Source of the DNA: a bacterium
GTDB taxonomy: Bacteria > Desulfobacterota > Binatia > DP-6
Assembly: GCA_026129405.1 (NCBI GenBank)
Contig: JAHCID010000003.1
Span: forward strand, 309,257 to 373,256
Direction of reading: 5' to 3'
Length of the DNA: 64,000 nt
In this document: positions 1 through 7,539 of the stretch, piece by piece
Layout: each line of letters starts with the position of its first letter
Numbering within the stretch: the stretch's first letter is position 1
Translations under genes and position numbers: made by a program
Notes under the pieces: generated by a model
What the model saw: the letters and a program-made list of their open reading frames with translations, nothing else
The model's database searches: none
What the model was told of the DNA's origin: nothing

Positions 1-1602
1 GCCGGGGTTCAGAACCCCGGCCGCATCGAGCGTCGTCTTCGCGGCGCGCAGCACGGCCCCGAACAGCTCGGGTCGCTGGCGGTCGTACCAGCGCCGATGG
101 TCGCGGCCGACCGCGTGGTGATGGGTGATCGTCCCGCCCTCATGCAGGATGGCTTCGGCCGCCGCCTGCTTCACCTCGGCCCACTGCGCAAGCTCGCTCC
201 CGCGGCACGCCGGCGCCAGCACGGTGTAGTAGGGCGCAGGACCATCGGGATAGACGTGCGTGAAGCGGCACGTCACCTGGCCGGCACCGCACACACGCCG
301 TACGGCATCCGTCGTCGCTGCCATGACGGCGGCGTGGAACGCCGGGAACCGATCCCAGGTGACGGCGGTCTCGAACGTCTCGGAGACGAGCCCGAGACGC
401 ACGAGTGCGTCGCGCAGATACGGGGCTTCGAGGAAGGCGCGGCGCCAGGCGCCGGCGGCGCCGTCGCGCGCCCCGGCGGCGTCGACGCGGGTGCGCCCCG
501 CGTCCGCCGGCGCCGTACCGCCGTGCGCTCGTGCGCACGCGAGCGCGGCGTCCATCGCGTCGTCGAGGTCGCGGCTGGCGGACTCGAAGCCGACCAGGAG
601 CACGGCGTGGGAGCCGTCGCCCGCCCCGGACGTCAGGGCCTCGAGCGCATCGAGCAGGCGGCAGTTCGTCGGATGGAGCCCCGCCTGCACGATGGCGCGT
701 GCGGCGGTCGCACCGGCCGCGAAGTCGGTGAACGTGATGCTCGCCGAGGCCCGCCGGGTGGGGCGGTCCTGCAGCCGCATCCACGCCTCTACGATGACGC
801 CCAGGGTGCCCTCGGAGCCGAGGAAGAGCCGGTCGGGGCTCGGGCCGGCGCCCGAGCCGGGCAGGCGGCGCGTCTCCAGCGTTCCCGCCGGCGTCACGAC
901 GCGCAGGCCCTCGACGAAGTCGTCGATGTGCGTGTGCAGGGTCGCGTAGTGGCCGCCCGAGCGGGTTGCGAGCCATCCGCCGAGCGTCGAGAACTCGAAC
1001 GACTGCGGGAAGTGCCGCAGCGTCAGTCCGTGCGGGCGAAGCTGCTCCTCGAGAGCCGGACCGTAGATGCCGCCCTGGATGCGCGCGGCGCGACTCGTGG
1101 CGTCGACCTCGACGACGCGATCGAGCCGCGCCAGATCGATGGTGACCACGCCGGGCCAGGCGTCACGCGCAGGCGGCTCCACGCCGCCGACGACGGAAGA
1201 CCCACCGCCGTAGGGAATTGCGGCGAGGCCGGTGTCGGCGCACCACGCGAGGATGGCCGCGACGTCGGCCTCGTCGGCCGGGTACGCGACCAGGTCCGGC
1301 GGGTTCGGAAACTCGCCGCGCGCCCCGCGCACGACGTCGCGGAACGACTTGCCGTACGCATGGCCGGCGCGGGCCGCCGCATCGGTGCGGCACAGCGCCG
1401 CCAGGCGCGGCGGCGGCGTCACGCGCACCGGCGGCAGCGTGACGGCATCGAGACGTGGCCGCGGCAGCGCCTCCGGGAGGACGATGCCGAAGCGTGCCTC
1501 TATCAGCCGCGCGAGGGCGGAGCCGTGTTCGTCGGAGGGGCCGGCGTCGGACCAGCCCCAGCCCCAGAAGCTCCGCTCGCGCGGCGCGGGCGCCGCGCTC
1601 AC
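1..1602 (-). CDS. FAD-binding oxidase, alkylglycerone-phosphate synthase-like (3' end outside window)
   Basis: The frame runs from GTG at 1602 to the left edge, 534 codons without a stop, so only a short C-terminal piece is missing. An N-terminal stretch RSFWGWG and HAYGKSFRDV (about residues 10-90) leads into a PCMH-type FAD-binding domain with IPYGGGSSVVGG near residues 129-140 and GSEGTLGV further on. Near the C-terminus the triple histidine THHHAVGRDHRRWY matches the active-site HHH of alkyldihydroxyacetonephosphate synthases. Family knowledge: these enzymes swap an acyl for an alkyl chain on dihydroxyacetone phosphate during ether-lipid synthesis, while bacterial relatives may oxidise other hydroxy acids. 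Ether-lipid synthesis here is an inference. The start lies about 20 bases after the stop of the upstream RRM gene; no better start is seen. Confidence 0.82.
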   Translation of the reverse strand, partial: MSAAPAPRERSFWGWGWSDAGPSDEHGSALARLIEARFGIVLPEALPRPRLDAVTLPPVRVTPPPRLAALCRTDAAARAGHAYGKSFRDVVRGARGEFPNPPDLVAYPADEADVAAILAWCADTGLAAIPYGGGSSVVGGVEPPARDAWPGVVTIDLARLDRVVEVDATSRAARIQGGIYGPALEEQLRPHGLTLRHFPQSFEFSTLGGWLATRSGGHYATLHTHIDDFVEGLRVVTPAGTLETRRLPGSGAGPSPDRLFLGSEGTLGVIVEAWMRLQDRPTRRASASITFTDFAAGATAARAIVQAGLHPTNCRLLDALEALTSGAGDGSHAVLLVGFESASRDLDDAMDAALACARAHGGTAPADAGRTRVDAAGARDGAAGAWRRAFLEAPYLRDALVRLGLVSETFETAVTWDRFPAFHAAVMAATTDAVRRVCGAGQVTCRFTHVYPDGPAPYYTVLAPACRGSELAQWAEVKQAAAEAILHEGGTITHHHAVGRDHRRWYDRQRPELFGAVLRAAKTTLDAAGVLNPG

Positions 1603-1621
1603 GGTGGTCGAGTCGCGCGGC

Positions 1622-1903
1622 TCAGTAGCGCGGCCGGGCGCCGCCGCCACCACCGCCGCGGTCGTGGGCCTCGCTGACGTTGAGCTTGCGGCCGTCGAAG
1701 TCCTGACCGTTCAGCTCCTCTACGGCGCGCCGCGCTTCGTCTTCGGAGCTCATCTCGACGAACCCGAACCCGCGCGACTGTCCCGTGGCCCGATCCATGA
1801 TCACGGCTGCCGACTGGATCGTGCCGACCTTCGCGAACAGATCCCCGAGCTGCTCGCTGGTCACACGAAACGGCAGGTTGCCCACGAAGAGCTTCTTGCC
1901 CAT
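1622..1903 (-). CDS. Small RNA-binding protein, single RRM
   Basis: A 93-residue protein that is almost entirely one RNA-recognition motif. RNP2 is KLFVGNLPF at the extreme N-terminus and RNP1 is SRGFGFVEM in the middle; the protein ends in a short glycine-rich tail. This is the size and layout of bacterial and cyanobacterial glycine-rich RRM proteins, which bind single-stranded RNA and often act in cold or stress adaptation. ATG at 1903 is preferred over the adjacent in-frame GTG at 1906, because an AAGGAGAG ribosome-binding site sits 7 bases before the ATG. A second RRM gene lies just upstream on the same strand. Confidence 0.9.
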   Translation of the reverse strand: MGKKLFVGNLPFRVTSEQLGDLFAKVGTIQSAAVIMDRATGQSRGFGFVEMSSEDEARRAVEELNGQDFDGRKLNVSEAHDRGGGGGGARPRY

Positions 1904-2094
1904 CACCGAACTCTCCTTACCCCTGTAGGGCGCTCTCGACGACGCCTATCCGGCGCTCGCAGGACGAACGCGCTCGGAATGTCTCCCACGGTACGAAGAG
2001 GGCGACCGTTGGCGTGCGCGGGCATCCGGCAGCCCGTCTAGCAGGGGGATTGCCGGGCATGCAAGCCTGCATGAGGGGCGTTTCGGTGGGGGGC

Positions 2095-2586
2095 TTACCA
2101 GCGCAGGCTGCGTTTCCGAGCGCGGAGGCCGCGCCGGCTTCCGCCGCCCTTCTTGTTCGGCGGGCCACCCCCGCCACCCCATTCACCGCCGCCGGCGTCA
2201 GGGGGCATGAAGCCGCTTCCACCCCCGCCGCCCGCAGGAGCGGCCCACGGCGGCGGGCTGCTGAAGCCGCCTCCCGGACGGGAAGGTCCACCGGGGCGGG
2301 GGCCGGCGCCCATGGGCGGGCGAGGTGCGCGCGGCGGCGGCTTCTGCTCGGCGTCGTTGACGCGCAGGCGCCGACCGCGGAGCTCGTAGCTGTCGAAGCG
2401 GCGGATCGCGTCCGCCGCCTTGGCCTCGTCAGAGAACTCTGCGAAGGCGAAGCCTCGAGGGCGATTGGTCATGCGGTCCATGCCGATGCGGACACGCACG
2501 CGGGGATCGAGCTCGCCGAGAATAGTGCGCAGCTCGTCCTCCGTTGCCTCGAAGCTGAGATTGCCGATGAAGATCGTGGCCGAAAT
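2095..2586 (-). CDS. RRM protein with Gly/Pro-rich tail, probable ATT start
   Basis: The RRM starts with TIFIGNLSF (RNP2) and has RPRGFAFAEF (RNP1). It is followed by about 80 residues rich in proline, glycine and arginine, ending RARKRSLRW. The frame stays open upstream to 2727, but that part has no RRM homology and poor composition. A perfect AAGGAGG lies 6 bases before an in-frame ATT at 2586, which would place the start four codons before RNP2, exactly as in the sister RRM gene downstream. There is no ATG, GTG or TTG at this point. ATT starts are known, for example in E. coli infC and pcnB, where they allow autoregulation. The protein would be 163 residues; using ATT as start is an inference. 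Confidence 0.75.
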   Translation of the reverse strand: MSATIFIGNLSFEATEDELRTILGELDPRVRVRIGMDRMTNRPRGFAFAEFSDEAKAADAIRRFDSYELRGRRLRVNDAEQKPPPRAPRPPMGAGPRPGGPSRPGGGFSSPPPWAAPAGGGGGSGFMPPDAGGGEWGGGGGPPNKKGGGSRRGLRARKRSLRW

Positions 2587-2602
2587 GGGACTCCTCCTTG
2601 AC
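2584..2602 (-). promoter_or_regulatory. Strong Shine-Dalgarno followed by ATT codon
   Basis: On the minus strand AAGGAGGAGTCCC is followed directly by ATT. The spacing from AGGAGG to ATT is 6 bases, which is optimal for initiation and supports ATT as the start of the second RRM gene. Confidence 0.55.
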
Positions 2603-2841
2603 CGTCCGGGTCGGGGGGACCATAGCAGCTCCCTCCGCAGGTGGCGAGTCAGTTCCTGGTCAGGATAGCTCCTGCGTGCAGTGGATGTTGGCTCGCCGCA
2701 TCCCGTCGAGCACGCTCTCGACGCCACCGTCGGGCGGCGGCATTCGGATGTTCACCTCCTGCGCGTGCGCGAGGGCGGTGCTTCCGCGGGACCGGCATGG
2801 GGGCGGCTTAGAGCACAGGCACCGGGACGCCACCAGGCCGC

Positions 2842-3834
2842 TCAGACGGAGACGGACGCGGGTCCCAGGGCCTCGAAGGTCCCCCAGATCGACCGCTCGT
2901 CGAACAGGAACGGGTGCACCATCGGCGTCGTCACGCCGACGTCGGCGAAGGCGCGGAGCCGAGCCCGGCATTCGGCCGCCGTCCCGATGACGGCAATACG
3001 ATCGATCATCTCGTCGGTGACCGCGGCGAGATTGCGGGCGCGGTCCTTCGCCTGCCAGCCGGCGAGGATGGCCTCCGCCTCGGCGGCGAAGCCGCACCAG
3101 GCCACGAAGCGGTTGTAGACCGAGGTGGCGAAGTACGGGCCCATCATGTGACGGAGCGCCGCGCGCGCCGCCGCCGGATCGTCGGTGACGATCACCTGGA
3201 AGCGGCTCACGATCTCGAGCGTGCGCGGGTCGCGCCCGGCGCGCTCGGCACCCCGTCGCACGTGCTCGAGCATGCGCGGCACCGCATCGACGGGCATGAA
3301 GTTCAGGATGACGCCGTCCGCGATCTCCCCCGCGAGCTCGAGCATGGGTGGCATCAGGGCCGCGAGGTAGATGGGAACCGGCTGCGGTGGGAGCGACACC
3401 AGACGAAAGCCGCGCGTGCGGATCGTGCGGCCGGTGAAGGAGACGCGCTCGCCCGCCAGCATCTGCCGCAGGACGCCCACCGACTCGCGGATGCGCGTCA
3501 ACGGTCGCTCGAAGGGCACGCCGCCCCAGGCGTCGACGATGGTGTCGCTCGAGGCGCCGAGTCCGAGGACGAAGCGGCCCGGCAGGATCTGCGCCACCGA
3601 GCCCGACTGCGCCGCCATCACCGACGGGGTACGCGTGTAGACCGGGACGACCGCGGTGCCGATGCGCAGGCGGCTCGTGACGCCGGCCAGGGCGGCGGCG
3701 AGGACGAAGGCGTCCGGGCCGGCGCCGGTGTCCGCGAGCCAGACGCTCTCGTAGCCCAGCTCCTCGACCCGGCGGGCGACGCGCTGGCACATGGCGATGT
3801 CCGGTGGGACGGGCAGGCTCGCGGCGAGGGGCAT
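2842..3834 (-). CDS. LLM-class (F420-dependent type) flavin oxidoreductase
   Basis: A 330-residue TIM-barrel protein of the luciferase-like monooxygenase superfamily. Visible features are the early LGYESVWLADTG segment, the RLRIGTAVVPVYTRTP strand (typical of F420-dependent members), GRFVLGLGASS, PIYLAALMPPMLELAGEIADGV and a late DERSIWGTFEAL. Length and order fit F420-dependent reductases and dehydrogenases acting on hydroxylated or unsaturated substrates. The start is ATG 3834; the frame stays open upstream but runs into the ferredoxin-reductase end. It lies 47 bases downstream of that reductase and may be co-transcribed with it. The exact substrate cannot be read from the sequence. Confidence 0.85.
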   Translation of the reverse strand: MPLAASLPVPPDIAMCQRVARRVEELGYESVWLADTGAGPDAFVLAAALAGVTSRLRIGTAVVPVYTRTPSVMAAQSGSVAQILPGRFVLGLGASSDTIVDAWGGVPFERPLTRIRESVGVLRQMLAGERVSFTGRTIRTRGFRLVSLPPQPVPIYLAALMPPMLELAGEIADGVILNFMPVDAVPRMLEHVRRGAERAGRDPRTLEIVSRFQVIVTDDPAAARAALRHMMGPYFATSVYNRFVAWCGFAAEAEAILAGWQAKDRARNLAAVTDEMIDRIAVIGTAAECRARLRAFADVGVTTPMVHPFLFDERSIWGTFEALGPASVSV

Positions 3835-3880
3835 GGCGCCCCTTCGCACGCCGTCGCCGGTCGGAACAAGCGGAGGCGGC

Positions 3881-4534
3881 TCACCACTTCTCGTATTGGA
3901 CGGCGCGGCGAGCATAGCCCGCGGCGCGCAGCCGATCGCGCAGGCGCGTGACGACGGCGCCGACCCCACAGATGAAGAAGTGGCGCGTGCGGTCCTCGTC
4001 GGCGTCGAGGTAGCGCGCCGCGACGGTCGGCTCGAGCGCGTCGGTCGGCACGAACGAGGTGTCGATGCCGGCAAGGCGCGTGAGCTCGTCGCGGTAGATG
4101 GGATGGTCGGCCGCGCAGACGAGGCGCAGCGGATGGCGGGCGGTAGCGAGCGCGCGGCACAACATCGGACGTATCGCGGCGATGCCGGTGTCCTGCGCCA
4201 GGAACACGGCCTCGGCGTCGGGCGCGGCGTCGAGCACGAACGTCCCCCAGGGACCGGTGAAGGCGAGGGCGTCGCCGGGGCGGCGGGCGAAGAGCCACGT
4301 CGAGCCGGGGCCGTGCGGGACGCGGTTCAGAAGCAGCTCGAGCCGCTCCGGCTCCTCGGGGCTCGAGGCGATCGTGTAGGGGCGTACGAGGCGCTGCGCG
4401 CCGGCCGGGATGAGGCAGGAGAGGAACTGTCCGGGGCGAAAGGCGAAGGGCACGTCGGGACGGAAGACGAGCGAGCGCGTGTCGTGCCCGTGGTCGTGCA
4501 CCGCCTCGAGCACGGCGCGGCGCTCGTCAGCCAT
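3881..4534 (-). CDS. Ferredoxin reductase-type FAD/NAD(P)H oxidoreductase
   Basis: A 217-residue protein with the two domains of the ferredoxin-NADP reductase superfamily. The N-terminal FAD-binding barrel contains RPYTIASSP, the RxY(S/T) flavin motif. The C-terminal nucleotide-binding half contains AQDTGIAAIRPM and ICGVGAVVTRLRDRL, and the protein ends in YEKW, the usual aromatic C-terminus of this family. It should pass electrons from NAD(P)H to the [2Fe-2S] ferredoxin encoded directly upstream. The two genes overlap by 8 bases (ATGGCTGA), so translation is probably coupled. The electron acceptor could be a cytochrome P450 or Rieske oxygenase encoded elsewhere; none is in this window. Confidence 0.87.
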   Translation of the reverse strand: MADERRAVLEAVHDHGHDTRSLVFRPDVPFAFRPGQFLSCLIPAGAQRLVRPYTIASSPEEPERLELLLNRVPHGPGSTWLFARRPGDALAFTGPWGTFVLDAAPDAEAVFLAQDTGIAAIRPMLCRALATARHPLRLVCAADHPIYRDELTRLAGIDTSFVPTDALEPTVAARYLDADEDRTRHFFICGVGAVVTRLRDRLRAAGYARRAVQYEKW

Positions 4535-4898
4535 GCGAGCCCGCGATCTGGTTGATGGTGTAGCGCGGCACGACGACGACGATCTCGGCGTCGTCGCCGT
4601 CGAGGACCGCCTGGCAGCCGAGACGCGAGGTCGGGGTGAGTCCGGGGGCCTTGTCGAGCAGATCCTCCTCGGTCTCCTCTGCGGTGCCGAGCCGGTCGAA
4701 GCCCTGCTTCACGATGACGTGACAGGTGGTGCACGCGCAGACTCCGCCGCAGGCGTGCTCCAGCGGCACGCCGTGCGCGAGCAGGACGTCGAGGATCGAC
4801 CCCGGCTTGCCGTCGTGCCCGAAGGGCGCTTGGGCGAGATCGACGTCGATCACCCGCTCGGGGTCCCCGTTCTCGAAGCGCACGATCACCCGGGCCAT
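4527..4898 (-). CDS. [2Fe-2S] ferredoxin, adrenodoxin/plant type
   Basis: A 123-residue ferredoxin. The cluster ligands are visible in CGGVCACTTC (three Cys) plus the fourth in LGCQA. The acidic segment EETEEDLLD follows the cluster loop as in adrenodoxin-type ferredoxins that feed P450s and hydroxylases. ATG 4898 begins MARVIVRFENGD, where the family fold begins; the open frame further upstream has no similarity. It overlaps the start of the reductase gene by 8 bases and forms an electron-transfer pair with it. It is transcribed away from the enoyl-CoA hydratase gene that begins at 4988. Confidence 0.9.
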   Translation of the reverse strand: MARVIVRFENGDPERVIDVDLAQAPFGHDGKPGSILDVLLAHGVPLEHACGGVCACTTCHVIVKQGFDRLGTAEETEEDLLDKAPGLTPTSRLGCQAVLDGDDAEIVVVVPRYTINQIAGSHG

Positions 4899-4987
4899 CG
4901 CCTCGGCTTTAGCAGGGCGGTTTCGACGGGGCGAACGCCGCCCGAGCGGTGGCACGCCGCGGGCGCTTCGGTGTAAGCCACCGCGCG

Positions 4988-5833
4988 ATGGCGATCCACT
5001 ATGCGAAGGACGGGCACGTCGTCACCATCACGATCGACCGGCCCGAGGCGCGCAACTCTCTCGACATCGAGCATTTCGGGCAGCTCGCCGACGGCTGGGT
5101 GCGCTTCCGCGACGATGCCGACGCCTACGTCGCCATCCTCACCGGCGTCGGCGACGTCTACTGCGTGGGTGCCGACCTGAAGCGCTTCGTCCCGATCGTC
5201 ACCGAGCGCGCCGACAAGCTGGCGGCGGGCGAGTCCGTCCTGCCGGTCGGCGAGTCGCGCTACTCGATGGCGCACTCGCTGGTCGCGGTCCTGCGCGACG
5301 GCGCGATCCTGCCCGAGACCGGCGAGGAGTTCCGCCTCTACAAGCCGGTCATCGCCGCCATCAACGGCATCTGCGCCGCCGGCGGGCTCGAGATGATGTG
5401 GAACACCGACCTGCGCGTCGTCGCCGACGACGCCTGGTTCCAGCTCGCCGAGCCCCGCCGGGGCCTCTTTCCGGGCGGCGGCTCGACGGTGCACAGCGCC
5501 CGGCAGCTGTCGTGGTGCAACGCCATGGAGGTCGTGCTCCTCGCCGACCGCATCACGCCGCAGCGCGCGCTCGAGATGGGGCTCGTCAACCGGGTGGTTC
5601 CGCGCGACCGCGTCATGACGGAAGCGCGCGCGCTGGCCGACACGATCTGCTCGAACGGCCCGCTCGCCGTCCGCGCCTGCAAGGAATCGGCGAAGCAGTC
5701 GACGTTCCTGCCGCTGCGCGAGGCGCTCGAGAACGAGATGAGCTTCTCCGCGTCCGTCTTCATGAGCGACGACGCGAAGGAGGGCATCGCCGCCTTCAAG
5801 GAGAAGCGCCCCCCGGTGTGGAAGGGCCGTTGA
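4988..5833 (+). CDS. Enoyl-CoA hydratase/isomerase family protein
   Basis: A 281-residue crotonase-fold protein. It has the N-terminal TITIDRPEARNSLD, the first oxyanion-hole element YCVGADLKRF, and the second in AAINGICAAGGLEMMWNTDLRVV. A ~40-residue insertion between these two elements is longer than in classic FadB-type hydratases. In AEPRRGLFPGGGST one glutamate (E of AEP) is kept, but the second position is glycine-rich, so hydratase, isomerase or hydrolase activity cannot be decided. The start ATG 4988 follows a short leader; upstream in-frame codons lack homology. The stop codon overlaps the likely start of the next gene (TTGA). Confidence 0.87.
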   Translation: MAIHYAKDGHVVTITIDRPEARNSLDIEHFGQLADGWVRFRDDADAYVAILTGVGDVYCVGADLKRFVPIVTERADKLAAGESVLPVGESRYSMAHSLVAVLRDGAILPETGEEFRLYKPVIAAINGICAAGGLEMMWNTDLRVVADDAWFQLAEPRRGLFPGGGSTVHSARQLSWCNAMEVVLLADRITPQRALEMGLVNRVVPRDRVMTEARALADTICSNGPLAVRACKESAKQSTFLPLREALENEMSFSASVFMSDDAKEGIAAFKEKRPPVWKGR

Positions 5834-7326
5834 CGCCGCGGGCGCGCGCCGCGGTCGCCCTCGCGGTGGCCCTCGGCGCCACGCTGGTCGTCTGGGCGCC
5901 GGTCGTCCACAGCTGCTTCTACGCGGACGACATCGTGCTCCTCTACGACGCGCGCAACGGCGCGCCGCTCGAGTTCGTGCTGACGCCGTACGGCGGGCAC
6001 CTCTACTGGACCCGCAACCTGCTCTTCCTCGGGATCGAGCGCATCTTCGGCCCCGACCCGCGGCCGTTCTTCACGCTCTCGCTCGCCAACCAGCTCTTGA
6101 ACGTCGCGCTCCTGTTCGCCGTGCTGCACACGTGGACCCGGCGCCCCGTGCTGGCCGGGTTCTGGAGCACGCTGTGGGGCACGTGTCCGCTCAACATGGG
6201 GACGCTCAACTGGTTCGCGACCCATGGCCAGATGATGGTCGCGTCCCTGGTGCTCGCGCTCTTGTGGCGGGCTGCCGTGCTCGAGCGTCGCGGCACGATC
6301 CCGGGAGCGCGCGACGCCTGGGTGATCGTCGCCGCGCTCGTCGTCGGCGCGACGTGCTACGGCGTCGGCGTCGGCGCGGCGATGGCGTTTCCGGTCGCCG
6401 CACTGCTGCTCTTTCCGCGCATGACCTCGCGGACACGGCTGCTCGTCTGCCTGCCGATCCTGGTGGTGCCGCTGCTCTACGTCGTCGGCCAGCAGCTCCA
6501 CGCGCTCGTGTCCGTGCGTCCGACCGGCGCGCAGGTTCCGGGCGTGCGCCTGCTCGCCTACGTGCCGGACCAGCTGATCCTCACCGGCCATCTCGTGGCA
6601 CACGGGTTCGCGGGACTGCTGACCGGGTTCCTCGCTCCCGAGCGCGACTTCCCGCCGGCGCTCGTCGTCGGCGCCGGAGCGCTGCTCGGGCTCGCCGTCG
6701 TCGCCGGGCTCGCCGCGGCCGACGGGCCGATGCGGCGGCGCCTCGTCGCCGTGATCCTGCTCATCGGCGCGGTGTGCGGCATCATCGCCGTGGGGCGCGC
6801 GCACATGCTGTGGTTCATGGGCGGAACCTTCGCGAAGGTGGCCGCGACGCCGCGCTACCAGTACCTCGGCCCGCTCTTCCTCGCGCTGCTGGCCGGGCTT
6901 CTCTGTGCCCAGGCGGCGCAGCGTCGCGGCCGTGCGGCGGTGGGCCTCGTCGCCGCCGTCCTGATCCTCACGATCGACGCCCGGGCCTGGGCCCGCACCG
7001 CCTGGCACGTCGACACGCACGCCTGGGCCGGCCGCGAGGTCGCCGGCCTGTTGCAGCGCGTGCGCGACGCGGCGGCCGCCGTGCCGCCGGGAACGACGGT
7101 CGTCCTGCCGAACAAGCGCTTCCAGAGCGTCGGGCCGGTCTTCTCGCAGACGCCGCTCCTCTTCCCGCGCGCGGCAGCGGCGTTCATCGCCTTCGTCGAC
7201 GGCGATGTCGTGGACGGCCGCCCGGTGCGCTTCGCGGAGGAGGACCCGGGCATCTACGCCGCGCTCACCGAGCAGCCCGGCAAGCGCATCGCCGGGCTGC
7301 TGGTCCCGGCGACACCGGCCCCGTGA
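5830..7326 (+). CDS. Polytopic membrane protein, GT-C glycosyltransferase-like
   Basis: About 498 residues with many hydrophobic segments. After the first transmembrane helix comes CFYADDIVLLYD, with an acidic pair in the first external loop, as in GT-C glycosyltransferases that use lipid-linked sugars (PMT/ArnT-like). A non-membrane C-terminal part of about 100 residues follows the last helix and contains VPPGTTVVLPNKRF. Two starts are possible: TTG 5830, overlapping the hydratase stop in TTGA, or GTG 5818 inside that gene. Both imply translational coupling. The membrane topology is clear, whereas the glycosyltransferase role is an inference from topology and the DD motif. Confidence 0.7.
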   Translation: MTPRARAAVALAVALGATLVVWAPVVHSCFYADDIVLLYDARNGAPLEFVLTPYGGHLYWTRNLLFLGIERIFGPDPRPFFTLSLANQLLNVALLFAVLHTWTRRPVLAGFWSTLWGTCPLNMGTLNWFATHGQMMVASLVLALLWRAAVLERRGTIPGARDAWVIVAALVVGATCYGVGVGAAMAFPVAALLLFPRMTSRTRLLVCLPILVVPLLYVVGQQLHALVSVRPTGAQVPGVRLLAYVPDQLILTGHLVAHGFAGLLTGFLAPERDFPPALVVGAGALLGLAVVAGLAAADGPMRRRLVAVILLIGAVCGIIAVGRAHMLWFMGGTFAKVAATPRYQYLGPLFLALLAGLLCAQAAQRRGRAAVGLVAAVLILTIDARAWARTAWHVDTHAWAGREVAGLLQRVRDAAAAVPPGTTVVLPNKRFQSVGPVFSQTPLLFPRAAAAFIAFVDGDVVDGRPVRFAEEDPGIYAALTEQPGKRIAGLLVPATPAP

Positions 7327-7353
7327 CGCCGCCGCCCGCGCGGCGAGGCGAAG

Positions 7354-7428
7354 TGTCCCCGGCGGGATTCGAACCCACGTTATCGGCGTGAAAGGCCGAC
7401 GTCCTAGGCCAGACTAGACGACGGGGAC
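7354..7428 (-). tRNA. tRNA-Glu (anticodon TTC)
   Basis: A 75-base cloverleaf on the minus strand. The acceptor stem GTCCCCG pairs with CGGGGAC, followed by discriminator A. The T-loop reads GGGTTCGAATCCC. The anticodon stem TCGGC/GCCGA closes the loop CTTTCAC, giving anticodon TTC, which reads GAA/GAG. CCA is not encoded directly after the discriminator base. Confidence 0.96.
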
Positions 7429-7539
7429 CCGTGCGTCGCGGCGCGAAGGCGAGGTAGTACACGCGCTGGGGGCAGTCAAACCGCGCAGGCCGCTGGCGCT
7501 TGCGCGGCGGGGCCGCGCTGATGTTCACTCCCCGCCGCC

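Noticed and set aside
1-21. Perfect inverted repeat GCCGGGGTTC-A-GAACCCCGGC at the left edge
   Set aside because: It encodes the conserved segment AGVLNPG of the oxidase in frame; the symmetry is explained by codons and is probably chance.
2660-2755. 31-codon open frame (GTG start) between the RRM and LLM genes on the minus strand
   Set aside because: The start overlaps its only Shine-Dalgarno-like bases and the product matches nothing I know; too weak to call a gene.
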